Below are positions 25,729 through 34,787 of a stretch of DNA of 64,000 bases, in pieces. The notes below the pieces were generated by a model that was not told the origin of the DNA, did no database searches, and was given only the letters and a program-made list of their open reading frames with translations. The translations under genes and the position numbers were made by a program. This DNA comes from Novosphingobium huizhouense (GTDB lineage: Bacteria; Pseudomonadota; Alphaproteobacteria; Sphingomonadales; Sphingomonadaceae). The stretch spans positions 1 to 64,000 of the forward strand of contig NZ_JAILXZ010000005.1 in assembly GCF_020179475.1 (NCBI RefSeq), read 5' to 3'. Position 1 is the first letter of the stretch; every line of letters begins with the position of its first letter.

Positions 25729-26558
25729 CAACTGCTCCGGATTATGTCGAGTTCGTCGGGTTCGACGTTGAGTCGGATGCGCCATCGGGCCAGCATCCGG
25801 CCCTCATTGGGAAACAGGGGATCGAGGCGCTGATAGGTCGGCGTCAGCCGCGCGCGCAACGGCTCCAATGCGACTGTGTCGGCCAGCCCGTAAAATTCCA
25901 GCAGATAGCCCAGGCGGCGGATCACCGCGCCAACGCCGAGGCGAAGCGCGTATTCGATCATCAGTTCGACCCGCAGCGTGTCGCGCTTCATCCAGAGTCC
26001 CTTGGCAACCTCCGTAATGCCACCGACATATTGCGGATGGTCGAGACCATCGATGATGGTCCGCTCAGGATCGCTGACCCTGATTTGCTCTTCGGATGTG
26101 ATCCAGATCTCGGTCAGACCGAAGAAGTCCTGCGATTTGACGTCGACGAAGCGGAACTCATACCCATGGATGTGCTGCGGGCGCAGCCGTTTGGTGCAGG
26201 AGACGATGATGGCCAACTGCGGCTGGGTGACCATGCGGTGCAGCTCGAGGGCGCTGCCGTGGGAGATGAAGTAGTCCGCCTCGCCGACCAGCGTTCTTGC
26301 GATGAGGTAAGGATCGCTCACATGCTCGGTGTCGCGGCCCCGCTCGAACGGCACCAGATTGTAGAGACCAGGCTTTAGGCGCGTGACAATCCCGCGCGCT
26401 TCGGTGTTCGCGACGAGGCTGCGTGCCGATGATGGGCTCAGCCCTGTGATCTCGGTGACGTCCGCGAGCGAAAAAATCGGCTGACGGCGTTCGTTGAGTT
26501 CGACGATCAGCTGGGCGGCCCGAGGTCCAAGCGTCTTGAGATTATATCCTTCGCGCAA
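25728..26558 (-). CDS. abiEi: AbiEi-type antitoxin with N-terminal winged helix
   Basis: A protein of about 276 residues: LGPRAAQLIVELNERRQPIFSLADVTEITGLSPSSARSLVANTEARGIV is the DNA-binding winged helix, followed by the AbiEi_4/DUF6088-like domain (LVPFERG, YFISHGSALELH, QIRVSDPERTIIDGLD). AbiEi antitoxins repress their own operon and neutralise AbiEii. I put the start at TTG 26558, with AGAGG 6 nt upstream; the frame is open to 26702 but that part lies on or above a good -10 box at 26604-26609. Confidence 0.82.
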   Translation of the reverse strand: MREGYNLKTLGPRAAQLIVELNERRQPIFSLADVTEITGLSPSSARSLVANTEARGIVTRLKPGLYNLVPFERGRDTEHVSDPYLIARTLVGEADYFISHGSALELHRMVTQPQLAIIVSCTKRLRPQHIHGYEFRFVDVKSQDFFGLTEIWITSEEQIRVSDPERTIIDGLDHPQYVGGITEVAKGLWMKRDTLRVELMIEYALRLGVGAVIRRLGYLLEFYGLADTVALEPLRARLTPTYQRLDPLFPNEGRMLARWRIRLNVEPDELDIIRSS

Positions 26559-26603
26559 TTTGAGCCTCTGCGAGCGATGTCCGGCGCGTTCGATATAACG
26601 GTA

Positions 26604-26609
26604 ATTATA
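26604..26609 (-). promoter_or_regulatory. -10 box of the abiE operon
   Basis: A perfect TATAAT on the minus strand in an AT-rich stretch. No good -35 hexamer stands 16-18 bp upstream, so it may need activation or use a weak -35. The implied start near 26597 leaves about 38 nt of leader before the TTG start. Confidence 0.5.
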
Positions 26610-26712
26610 TTGTCTGGCAAGATTGTCGTGTTTTGCGGGACGGTCCGCACGCGCAGTATACATCCGACAGGCGCTGGGGTTGGGCCGCTCGAGGTTTATC
26701 AATCATGACAAA

Positions 26713-26731
26713 TGTTCGGCACAGACGAACA
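26713..26731. promoter_or_regulatory. Inverted repeat TGTTCG-N7-CGAACA
   Basis: Perfect 6-bp arms in the 255-bp gap between the abiE operon and the end of the LPD7 gene. It is a candidate operator, perhaps for AbiEi, though it lies about 110 bp above the predicted -10 box. Nothing else recognisable lies in 26610-26813. Confidence 0.4.
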
Positions 26732-26813
26732 AAAGTAGCATTTCTTGAACCAGGAACCGATCGCCTGAGCCATATCTCGTACAAGGGCTGCGGCACAAAA
26801 GACCGATTCCCGG

Positions 26814-27761
26814 TCACCGGGACCGGCTGCGTTCCTGGGGCTTGGGCTCGCGACCTGGACGAGGGATAGGCGGCTTGGCCGGATCACGGCCGCGGACCAC
26901 GTCCTGCCTGACGCTGGGGGAGACATCCTTGACCATTGCCGGGCGGATGGTTCGTCCCGCGGCAATATGCGAATCGAGCTGTGTACGGGCGACGGTCATC
27001 ACCCGCGCAACCGCCTCGGGGTTGTCGAACAACGTCCGTCGGATCACCGCTTCCATCACGCGCATCTGACTATCGGCCGCACGATCATTCGGCGAGGTGC
27101 CACGATCGCCGCGCCGGGCATCCGACCTTTCCAAACCATTGCCCTCGCTCTGCCGACTCATTCCGGATGACCCGCGGACAGCATCGAGATCACGTGCTGC
27201 TGCCATGGGCGCAATCGTATTACGGCTCGTCTCCCCGCGGAGTCGGTCGAGCTCCTGGAGATCGCGATCATTGGGCTTGTAGCCACGTACCTCCAGCCCC
27301 TTTTGACTGGCCTCGATCCAGACCGATCGCCGAAATTCTTCCGATCCCGTGACGTGAATCCGATCCCAATTGCGGTGTTGGGCGATCGCCACCAGATCCT
27401 TGACGACCTCCTGGCTCTCCGTCGCCGTGACCAGACGCCGGCCTTGATCGCGAAACGCGGGATCCTTTGCTTGCGCCGTCGTGAAAAAGGCAGGTTCGCC
27501 CGACCATTTTGCCTTGTCAGCATAATAGCGCTTCCGCACGCTGTCCGGCACATCGCCCGCCTCGAGGGAATGCACCTTGGGCGCGTTTCGCGGCGCACCA
27601 ACAGCGCTAGCATGATCAGGCGCTTCAGTGGGACCGTCTTTCGGTCCCCTAGGCGAGGACTTTTCAGGCGCCTGCGCCTTGCGCTGTTCGGCGTCATCGA
27701 TGCCAACGCTGTTGGTAATCGTCCGCGCCGCGCCCGATTGCTTGCGATCATTCTCTGCCAT
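26814..27761 (-). CDS. LPD7-domain protein at the end of the transfer operon
   Basis: A protein of 315 residues with a disordered, charged N-terminus, an LPD7-type (large polyvalent protein-associated domain 7) core around residues 120-180 (DLVAIAQHRNWDRIHVTGSEEFRR, then EVRGYKP) and a basic C-terminus. This domain occurs in C-terminal parts of TraI-like relaxases and as separate proteins on conjugative plasmids; its role in transfer is unknown. The start at 27761 has GAGAGG 8 nt upstream; ATG 27767 is an alternative. Overlaps the virD4 end by 14-20 nt. Confidence 0.7.
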   Translation of the reverse strand: MAENDRKQSGAARTITNSVGIDDAEQRKAQAPEKSSPRGPKDGPTEAPDHASAVGAPRNAPKVHSLEAGDVPDSVRKRYYADKAKWSGEPAFFTTAQAKDPAFRDQGRRLVTATESQEVVKDLVAIAQHRNWDRIHVTGSEEFRRSVWIEASQKGLEVRGYKPNDRDLQELDRLRGETSRNTIAPMAAARDLDAVRGSSGMSRQSEGNGLERSDARRGDRGTSPNDRAADSQMRVMEAVIRRTLFDNPEAVARVMTVARTQLDSHIAAGRTIRPAMVKDVSPSVRQDVVRGRDPAKPPIPRPGREPKPQERSRSR

Positions 27762-29760
27762 GGTCATGCCTCTCGGTCACAAATGCTGGAGATTGGGCGT
27801 CGGCGCCGACGGGCTCGAGAACGGCCCGGGCCGTCATCGCCGTGACAAAGGCGATAGCGGCCTTTTCGTCGCCGGGCGGTGGTAGATCCACCATGTCGCC
27901 GAGCACCAACATGTCATCGGTAATTTCGGCAAAGCCCGACAGTTCGTCATCGGTCAACGCGCGCGAGCTGGATCGTGCCTGCTCCGCCGCAGCAGTCGCT
28001 GGACGGTCGTTCAACAGAGCAGCCCGCTTCGCGCTCAGGGCCTGCGCTAACCGATCACTGCTGCTCGCCTCGCCGGCCAATTTGGCGGCGGACGATACGG
28101 CATTGATCGCGATCGGACGGGGCGCGACCTTGGGCGGGTCACTGATCCGGCTCGTGAAGCGCTTCGACCGGAAATACTCAATCTTGCGGCCCCTGACGGG
28201 CGGAATGCCGCCGCGCATCAACAGAAGGTCGCCCTTGGGCATCTGCATCAGTTCCTGGGGCATCATCAGCGCGCGCCGCTGGTCCGATTCCGATACGCTG
28301 CGGTTGGCGAGCAGGCCATGGATCGTGCGGCTTTTCGATTTGACGTTCATCGTGAAAAAGCCGAGCCGCTCGGACAGTTCGTTGGCGACCTTCAGCTCCT
28401 TGGGTGTGAATACGATCTCCAGACCGCAGTTGGCGATGATCTCGTCGGTAACGTCCACGCCATAGATACCGCGGGGCTGAGACCGGCTCTGGATGACGGG
28501 CAACAGGCGAAGCCCGTAGCCTGCAACATAGGAAAAAGCCGACGCGATGACCGGCGCCTTGCCGAGGCGGGCGAACTCGTCGAGCAAAATGAGTACCGGC
28601 ACGCGGCCACCATTTTCAGGCAGTTCCCGCGTATTGAGATCGATCAGCTGCTGGAGGAAGAGGTTATAGACGGGCGCTATCCGGTCGATGTTATCGGGCG
28701 ATACGCCAAGATAGATCGATATCCGCTCGCGGCGGATCTGGCGCAGATCGAAATCGGTCTCTGACGTCGCGGCATCAACATAGGGATTGAGCCAGAGATT
28801 GAGTTTCGAGGTGATCGTCTGCTTGATGCCCGAAAATGTGTTGTCGGACGCGGAGGTGAAGTCACTTAGCGCCGACACACACGCCTGGCTCAGCCGCTGG
28901 CCACGGCGCTGGGCCTCTTCGACGACCTTCGGCAGTTCGACCTTTGGATCGCCCGTCGTCAGTCGCCGATAGATTTCGCCGATCGTGAAGGGGAGGGCGG
29001 GATTGGCCGCGACAAGCGCGCCGACGCCGACAAAGGCGGCGCGCGCCGCTTCCGCCCAGAACGGATCAGCCTTCTCAGGGGCCGGAAAGAGCATGCCGCC
29101 GATCTTCTGGAGTTCATTGATCACATCGGTGTCGTCGAGCCGGTCGATGAAGCTCAAGGGATTGTAGCGGGCGCTTCGCCCTTCAGGATCTAGCGGATCG
29201 AACAGATAGACGGCTTGGCCATGCCGTGCGCGAAAACCTGCGGTGATGTCCCAGTTCTCGCGCTTCACATCGAGCACCACCACCGAGTCCGCCCAACTCA
29301 GAAGATTGGGGATCACTACGCCGACGCCCTTGCCGGCGCGCGTCGGCGCCTCGAGCAAGACATGTTCGGTGCCGCCGAAAACCAGATAGCGCCCGCCTTT
29401 CTGCCCGACGATGATCCCACTGTTGCTGCGCAGATGTTCGCGTCGGATCTCGCTTTCGCGCGCGAACCGTGCTTCGCCATGAAGCGTGCGCCCCCGCTTC
29501 AGCATGATGAGCAGGATGACGAAAGCGATGGCGCCGGCAACCAACGCACCGCGCTCCAGCCACAGACGCAGAAGTGGATCGCCGCGGTAATACCAGAGCC
29601 ATGCGGGTATCGCCGAGATCTGCATGTGCGGGCCGATCTGGTTGAGCCCGACGAGCGCGACCAGCACCGCGCACAAGGCACATGCCAAAAAGGTTGCCGC
29701 GAGCATCCCCGCGACGATCGCGACCTTAGTGAGCGGTCGCGCGTCCGACAGGCGGGTCAA
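27748..29760 (-). CDS. virD4: Type IV coupling protein VirD4/TraG
   Basis: A 670-residue membrane ATPase: two N-terminal membrane segments (about 13-40 and 60-80), Walker A APTRAGKGVGVVIPNLL, the VVLDVKREN strand and Walker B VLILLDEFARLGK. It brings the relaxase-DNA complex to the secretion channel. The start is inferred to be TTG at 29760: a strong GGAGG stands 7 nt upstream inside the end of virB11, which it overlaps by 35 nt. The alternative far upstream (29841) would add about 27 unlikely residues. C-terminal 110 residues are disordered. Confidence 0.93.
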   Translation of the reverse strand: MTRLSDARPLTKVAIVAGMLAATFLACALCAVLVALVGLNQIGPHMQISAIPAWLWYYRGDPLLRLWLERGALVAGAIAFVILLIMLKRGRTLHGEARFARESEIRREHLRSNSGIIVGQKGGRYLVFGGTEHVLLEAPTRAGKGVGVVIPNLLSWADSVVVLDVKRENWDITAGFRARHGQAVYLFDPLDPEGRSARYNPLSFIDRLDDTDVINELQKIGGMLFPAPEKADPFWAEAARAAFVGVGALVAANPALPFTIGEIYRRLTTGDPKVELPKVVEEAQRRGQRLSQACVSALSDFTSASDNTFSGIKQTITSKLNLWLNPYVDAATSETDFDLRQIRRERISIYLGVSPDNIDRIAPVYNLFLQQLIDLNTRELPENGGRVPVLILLDEFARLGKAPVIASAFSYVAGYGLRLLPVIQSRSQPRGIYGVDVTDEIIANCGLEIVFTPKELKVANELSERLGFFTMNVKSKSRTIHGLLANRSVSESDQRRALMMPQELMQMPKGDLLLMRGGIPPVRGRKIEYFRSKRFTSRISDPPKVAPRPIAINAVSSAAKLAGEASSSDRLAQALSAKRAALLNDRPATAAAEQARSSSRALTDDELSGFAEITDDMLVLGDMVDLPPPGDEKAAIAFVTAMTARAVLEPVGADAQSPAFVTERHDHGRE

Positions 29761-30730
29761 AATACACCTCCTCGACTTCGAATTTTCCGGCGCGCTTGCG
29801 GGTCTGGACAACGACGTCGACGAGCATGTGCAACAGCCCACGGATATCGTCGCGGGCCAGATCGCGTCCGCCCTCGGACTCCTTCACCAGCAGGGTAAGC
29901 TGCTCGAACGCGCCCATGGCCGAGCCGGCGTGGACGGTCGTGATCGAACCAGGGTGGCCCGAGTTAACGTTACGCAGGTAGAAAAAGGCAGTCCCGTCGC
30001 GCAGCTCCTGCAGGAGGATGCGATCGGGCCGCATGCGCAGCGCACTTTCGAGCAGCTGCTTGGGGCCGACCTTCGCCAGGCCCTGTCGCTCGCTCGAATA
30101 GACCATATGCACGACATTGCGATGCTCGACGACGAGCTCGCGCGTATCCTCGATCGTGAGCAGCCGCTCGTCGGGCGGAATCAACTGGATCAGCGCCTTG
30201 GCGAAGGTGGTTTTGCCGGAGCCGGTCGCGCCGCTCACCAGGATGTTCTTGCGGGCGGCAACTGCGGTCTTGAAGAAAGCTGGCCAGTCACCGGCGTCGC
30301 GCTGCGCGACCAATTGCGCATCGACTTCGCCGAGACCGCGGGCGGCCGAGCGTGTGGCGGTGAACAAACCTGTCTGGGCGAGTTGATCGATCGCGAGATT
30401 GACGCGCGAGGGCTTACGCACCGTGAAGGATGGAGCACCAGTCGGCGTCACCGACGGAATGACGATCTGGCAGCGCTCCCCGCCTGGCAGAATGGTCGAG
30501 CAAATCGGGGTCTCGGCATTGACGTCCTGCTGGGTGAAGCTTGCGGCGGCGACAGCCAGCGTCGCCAGCCAGTCGCTGTCAAGCTCGGCGACGCTATGCC
30601 AGTGCCAACCGCGATGATCCTCGATACCGACTTCGCCGGGCTTGTTGATCACCAGCTCGGTGACCTCGACCGGCTCCAGCAGCGGCAGGATCGGCGCGAG
30701 ATAATGGCGCAGGACGGCGGTATCGCTCAT
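29726..30730 (-). CDS. virB11: VirB11 hexameric traffic ATPase
   Basis: A 334-residue protein with N-terminal beta domain and C-terminal RecA fold: Walker A GATGSGKTT (residues 167-175), the LTIEDTREL Asp box, the ILLQELRDGTAFFYL Walker B and the TTVHAGS His box. It energises pilus assembly and substrate transfer in the cytoplasm beneath VirB4/VirD4. Starts 3 nt after the virB10 stop. Length normal. Confidence 0.95.
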   Translation of the reverse strand: MSDTAVLRHYLAPILPLLEPVEVTELVINKPGEVGIEDHRGWHWHSVAELDSDWLATLAVAAASFTQQDVNAETPICSTILPGGERCQIVIPSVTPTGAPSFTVRKPSRVNLAIDQLAQTGLFTATRSAARGLGEVDAQLVAQRDAGDWPAFFKTAVAARKNILVSGATGSGKTTFAKALIQLIPPDERLLTIEDTRELVVEHRNVVHMVYSSERQGLAKVGPKQLLESALRMRPDRILLQELRDGTAFFYLRNVNSGHPGSITTVHAGSAMGAFEQLTLLVKESEGGRDLARDDIRGLLHMLVDVVVQTRKRAGKFEVEEVYFDPPVGRATAH

Positions 30731-30733
30731 GGG

Positions 30734-31951
30734 TCAGCGCCGCAGCTCGAGATTGTAGACGTCGGCGAAGTTGAAGTCCTTGGCGACGAAAATCCCGACC
30801 TCCTCGCCCTGATTCTTCTTCAGCACCGGTCGGATATTGATGCTGTTCTGGAGCGCGATGCTCGCCCCCTCGCTTGGGGTCCGGGTCGTGTTATTGAAGT
30901 TGTTGCTGCCACCCGAAACGGACTGACCGGCGATATAGGCGGCGTCGTCGACCAGCGAGAGCAGCAACGCGCTGCCGAAGCGCGCCCAGAAGAAGGTGTC
31001 CACGGACCCGGCGATGCCGGCGCGGCCAAGGGCGTCCGACCCCGGCGAAGCCAGGTCGATGCGCACGCCCAGCGGCGTGACGGCGCGCGTCCACAAGACG
31101 AACAGGCGGTTCTGCCCTTGCTGGATGCCGCCATGATATTCGCCGAGGACTTTGGTGCCCTTCTCCATGAGCACGACACGGCCATTCTCCGAATAGACGT
31201 CGCGCGGGATCAGGCACGACGTGTAGCCTGGCTGCGCCGAATTCATCGCTGTCTGGAGGATGCAAGGAATCAGCGTACCGGCGGTGACGAGATAATTGCG
31301 GTTGGGCAGCATCGAAGCCCGTGCCTCGCCGACCGCCGAACTCTGTCGAAGCGCGTCGAGCGCGTTAGGTGTGCCGCGGGGGGCCGGATCGGCCGAGCCG
31401 TCGGCACCACCGTCCGGACTGGCGGTAGCACTTCCACCCGGCGACGGCTGTAGCGCATCGCGGCCTCCATAGGCGATCAATGTTGATCGCCGTGCCTGAT
31501 CGGCCAGGTTTTGGCGCGTATTCTGCGTTGCGCCCGCCGGCGCTGCACCCGGTTGCATGGCAGGCACAATCTGTCCGTCAGGGCCGACGCCCTGCGCACC
31601 AGGCGGGGGATTGATGACGGGCGCGTTGGGATCTGCGGCGAGCGCGCCAAGCGGCTGGGGTTTCGCCGCGACGGCATCATACGCGACGGTCTCGCGCGCG
31701 GCCAGATCGGGGCGTTTGGCCATCGACTCCGGTTTGCCCATCAGGCTGCCGGCATTGTTGGCGCTTGGCCCCGAGTTGACCCACAAGATGCCGAGAACCA
31801 TCGCTGTCCCCGCGAAAATCAGCGCGGTATTCCGCTTCGCCGGTGTCATCCCGCCGATCGGATCGATGCCGCGCTCGCGGATGATTTCGTCGCGTTCAGG
31901 TGTTGGATCGCCGTGCGGGCGACGAGGGGCCTCGGCCGCAGACTCGTCCAT
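30734..31951 (-). CDS. virB10: VirB10 core-complex protein
   Basis: A 405-residue protein: cytoplasmic N-terminus, one membrane helix (about 45-60), a long proline- and alanine-rich periplasmic linker, and the C-terminal TrbI/VirB10 barrel domain (ILQTAMNSAQPG..SCLIPRDVYSENGRVVL, LGVRIDLASPG). It links the inner and outer membrane parts of the channel. The start at 31951 is set by AAGGAG 8 nt upstream; GTG 31960 overlaps the virB9 stop. Length about typical. Confidence 0.95.
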   Translation of the reverse strand: MDESAAEAPRRPHGDPTPERDEIIRERGIDPIGGMTPAKRNTALIFAGTAMVLGILWVNSGPSANNAGSLMGKPESMAKRPDLAARETVAYDAVAAKPQPLGALAADPNAPVINPPPGAQGVGPDGQIVPAMQPGAAPAGATQNTRQNLADQARRSTLIAYGGRDALQPSPGGSATASPDGGADGSADPAPRGTPNALDALRQSSAVGEARASMLPNRNYLVTAGTLIPCILQTAMNSAQPGYTSCLIPRDVYSENGRVVLMEKGTKVLGEYHGGIQQGQNRLFVLWTRAVTPLGVRIDLASPGSDALGRAGIAGSVDTFFWARFGSALLLSLVDDAAYIAGQSVSGGSNNFNNTTRTPSEGASIALQNSINIRPVLKKNQGEEVGIFVAKDFNFADVYNLELRR

Positions 31952-31956
31952 CGCGT

Positions 31957-32814
31957 TCACTCCTTCGGGTCTTGTATGGTGCGTTCGACATGCGGCGACG
32001 CTGTGTTGGTGCCGTGATCGACGCCGTAGGGTGTCGGCGCGAGATTATAGATGCACAGCACCTCCCGGTTCCGGCGCAGGCGCAGTTGAGCCGCCACGGC
32101 GTGGACGACCACGAACTCGTCCCGGACATCGAATGGGACCAAAGTCTCCGAACCGTCCGGGCGCACGAGATAAATCGCCGGGATTTCATGGTTGCCGGGA
32201 AAACGCAGCACCGTGAACTGGCCGTTGTCGGAGATCTCCGACGGCTGAAGATCGCTCGCGCCCTGGACTTTGTAGTTCAGATTGCGCGGTCCATCGATGA
32301 CGCCGTGGTCAAGGGCTCCCCGAACGGCGCTCGCCTGCAATGCAGCGACACGCTGTGCTTCTTGCGTCGCGCGCATGCGAGCGGCACGATCAGCTTCATC
32401 GCGTGGGTAGCGAAACCGAACCTGGAAGAATGTATCGCGGCTTCCGCTGCCGATCGGTCCCCGGCGTGCTGTCAGTTCGAAGGCGTAGTTGCGCAGCTCA
32501 CCCCCGCGATTGGTCGTGACGATAAGGTTCGTCGGTCCCGCCCGCTCACGGGGCTTCAGGAACAGAATGTGACCGGCAACCGCCACTTCCCAGGAGACGG
32601 TGTCGCCGAGCGCGACATGTTCGATCGTCTCGTCGTCGCCGAGCACGACCTGGGTCGCCGTCCGGAATGTGCCAACGATCCGATAGACCTGTGTTTCCTG
32701 ATACTCGACGAACTTGACGCGTGAATCCGCCGGCCCGCCGCGCGGCGTGTCCTCCGCCAGCGCGGATGTCGCTAAAATGGCGAGAAGGCCCGCTATGGGA
32801 AGAAGGCGGTTCAC
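31957..32814 (-). CDS. virB9: VirB9 outer-membrane core-complex protein
   Basis: A 285-residue protein with a signal peptide (residues 1-20) and a VirB9/TrbG domain (YRIVGTFRTATQVVLGDDE, HILFLKPR...TNLIVTT). The C-terminal part with FPGNHEIPAIYLVRPDGSE binds VirB7 and VirB10. Start is GTG at 32814 overlapping the virB8 stop. Confidence 0.95.
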   Translation of the reverse strand: MNRLLPIAGLLAILATSALAEDTPRGGPADSRVKFVEYQETQVYRIVGTFRTATQVVLGDDETIEHVALGDTVSWEVAVAGHILFLKPRERAGPTNLIVTTNRGGELRNYAFELTARRGPIGSGSRDTFFQVRFRYPRDEADRAARMRATQEAQRVAALQASAVRGALDHGVIDGPRNLNYKVQGASDLQPSEISDNGQFTVLRFPGNHEIPAIYLVRPDGSETLVPFDVRDEFVVVHAVAAQLRLRRNREVLCIYNLAPTPYGVDHGTNTASPHVERTIQDPKE

Positions 32815-33500
32815 CGCACCACCTCGGGGTCCGCGCGGTAATTCTCGACTTGGAACCCCAATGGGTTGCGATAGCGGTCGCCCTCCGCCATCGGCGCGTT
32901 CGTGTACCTGAACGTGACCGTCGCGATCCAGTCGCTACTCTGCGTATCGGTGTCGGTCTGCACTGCCCGCGTGAAGCGGACGTTGGCAACACGATCGTTG
33001 ATGAAGGCAATATTGCGCACGCGGGCCTGGACGACCGCGCTCTTGCCCCACACGACCTGTGGGCTTGCGGCGTTGTTCGAGCTGAAAAACCGGCCCCAGC
33101 GTTGCTGCTCGCCTGGTTCGGACAGGATAGTGACGGCCCGGAAATTCTCTTCGGCCGCCGCCGGCAACCAGCTTTCCCGGGTCCGAACATATTGTGCGAG
33201 GAAAAATTTCGTGACCGCCTCGTCATAGCGCATCGGCTTCTGGGTGATGGTGGTCTGCACGTCGACGGCGCCCGTCGTCTGGTTGACGCGAATGATGTAC
33301 GGCATGACCGTTTTCAGCGGGGCAAGGCCCGCGAGTGCGAAACCTTCCGCGGTCGCGGCAAGCAGGCCCAGGCCGGCCACGACCCAGGCGATGCGTTCGG
33401 ACCGTAACGATTTGCGCTGACGATCCTGATCCCAGGATCGGGCATGGCCGAAATAGAGTTCGGCGTCCTTGGCCGGCACGCCTTCGGTCTGGTTCCGCAT
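32811..33500 (-). CDS. virB8: VirB8 inner-membrane assembly factor
   Basis: A 229-residue protein with a short cytoplasmic N-terminus, one membrane helix (about residues 38-60) and an NTF2-like periplasmic domain (PYIIRVNQTTGAVDV, RYDEAVTKFFLAQYVRTRE, WIATVTFRYTNAP). It nucleates the channel. Start 33500 has GGAAG 9 nt upstream; the TTG at 33509 is less likely. Abuts the VirB7-position gene. Confidence 0.95.
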   Translation of the reverse strand: MRNQTEGVPAKDAELYFGHARSWDQDRQRKSLRSERIAWVVAGLGLLAATAEGFALAGLAPLKTVMPYIIRVNQTTGAVDVQTTITQKPMRYDEAVTKFFLAQYVRTRESWLPAAAEENFRAVTILSEPGEQQRWGRFFSSNNAASPQVVWGKSAVVQARVRNIAFINDRVANVRFTRAVQTDTDTQSSDWIATVTFRYTNAPMAEGDRYRNPLGFQVENYRADPEVVR

Positions 33501-33502
33501 GA

Positions 33503-33814
33503 TCAGCAACTTCCATAGGTGCTGGGAGCTGCTCGCGCCGATGTCTTCTCGGACAGGGGAACGGGCGGGGGCGGTGTGCCGCGATCAGCTGGTTGCTTGA
33601 TCTGCGGCACGGGTGGTGGGGCAGGGGGCGCCACCACGGCGAGGATCGGCGAGCCCGGTAGAACGCTCCCATAGATGTTGACGTCGCGCAGGTGTTTGCC
33701 ATTGCAGACGGGCAGTTTCTTCGGGCCGGAAGCCCCTTGGGCGAGCGTTGGGAGCAGGGCGATGACGAGCGCCGTTCGTCGGAGCGCACGGACTATCGTG
33801 GACGGGCTCGTCAT
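33503..33814 (-). CDS. Secreted protein in VirB7 position
   Basis: A 103-residue protein with a signal peptide (about residues 10-28), a conserved-looking VCNGKHLRDVNIYGSVLPGSP block and a proline-rich tail. It sits where the VirB7 lipoprotein gene is found, between virB6 and virB8, but has no clear lipobox at the predicted cleavage site. It may replace VirB7 through its cysteines or be unrelated. Start 33814 has AAGGA 7 nt upstream. Confidence 0.6.
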   Translation of the reverse strand: MTSPSTIVRALRRTALVIALLPTLAQGASGPKKLPVCNGKHLRDVNIYGSVLPGSPILAVVAPPAPPPVPQIKQPADRGTPPPPVPLSEKTSARAAPSTYGSC

Positions 33815-33828
33815 TAGGTGTTCCTTCC

Positions 33829-34773
33829 TCATGCGCGGCTCACCGAACCGCCGCGCTGAGCGGCCCGTTCAAGATTGCGACTGTTGCGAGCGATACGGCG
33901 TTGCTGGAACGGTGCCGCCACGGACCCCCACGCAGAGCCGGCGAAGGCGCCGATGCCGGCAGACGCGCCCCCGGCGATGCCGGTTGCGATCGACGGCGCC
34001 TGGAAAAAGAAGATCGTGCCGAGGAAGATGTAGACTGCGAACAAGACGGCGCCGATCGTAACGTCCGGAGTTCCTTGGGCTGCTGTAAGCGCGGTGGCAC
34101 CGAGATCGGTGATGAGCGCTGTGATGGCAATAATCACCGCCATCAGGACGATGTAGTTGAACACCTGTCCGAGCCACCCGTAGAAGAAACGCCGCGTGGG
34201 TTCGAACAGCGACAGTGCGATGAAAATCGGCCCGAGCGCGATCACGACAGCAAGCGCCACTTTCGCGAACACAGTTATCGCAAATCCGATTGCCGCGGAG
34301 AGGCCTGCCAATCCGTAAATAGCGACTGCCAGCGTAAGCAGGACGAGCTTCCAAGGGTTGATGTCCAGATAGGTCGCGGCCTCGGTCCTGATGATGAGAA
34401 CGATGGAATCGACCTGGCCGAAATAATCGTCGAAAACCGCACCAACGCTGGTGATGGTCTTGCCCGCAAGCGCCTGAGAGATGGCATCCGGCATCCCGTG
34501 GAAAAGCGGGTCCGTGATCCACTCGGAATAAGCGACCGTGGTAGCCGCCACATAGAGCAGGCACAGCTTCACCATCCGGTAGACGAGCTCGCCCCAGGGC
34601 TCGCTGACGATTCCGCGCATCACCATGTAGCCGAACAGGGCGATGTAGATGACTAGGCCAAGCGCCAGCGGTCCCCGCACGACATCAATGACGTTGGTGA
34701 GACGCTCGTTCAGGAAGAGATCGAGCTTACCGTCAATGTTGGTGTAGATATCCGCGAAGAGTGTGGACGCCAT
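33829..34773 (-). CDS. virB6: VirB6/TrbL polytopic membrane protein
   Basis: A 314-residue protein with about six membrane helices and the TrbL/VirB6 features: a first periplasmic stretch, GYMVMRGI, a conserved central SLFEPTRRFFYGWLGQ segment with tryptophan, and a Gly/Ala-rich C-terminal tail. It forms part of the inner-membrane channel. Start 34773 (GGGGAA upstream) chosen over TTG 34779. Confidence 0.92.
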   Translation of the reverse strand: MASTLFADIYTNIDGKLDLFLNERLTNVIDVVRGPLALGLVIYIALFGYMVMRGIVSEPWGELVYRMVKLCLLYVAATTVAYSEWITDPLFHGMPDAISQALAGKTITSVGAVFDDYFGQVDSIVLIIRTEAATYLDINPWKLVLLTLAVAIYGLAGLSAAIGFAITVFAKVALAVVIALGPIFIALSLFEPTRRFFYGWLGQVFNYIVLMAVIIAITALITDLGATALTAAQGTPDVTIGAVLFAVYIFLGTIFFFQAPSIATGIAGGASAGIGAFAGSAWGSVAAPFQQRRIARNSRNLERAAQRGGSVSRA

Positions 34774-34787
34774 GGCCAATTCCCCGC

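Noticed and set aside
29624..31453. 609-codon plus-strand frame opposite virB10 and virB11
   Set aside because: Shadow of two certain conjugation genes; no motif or ribosome site.
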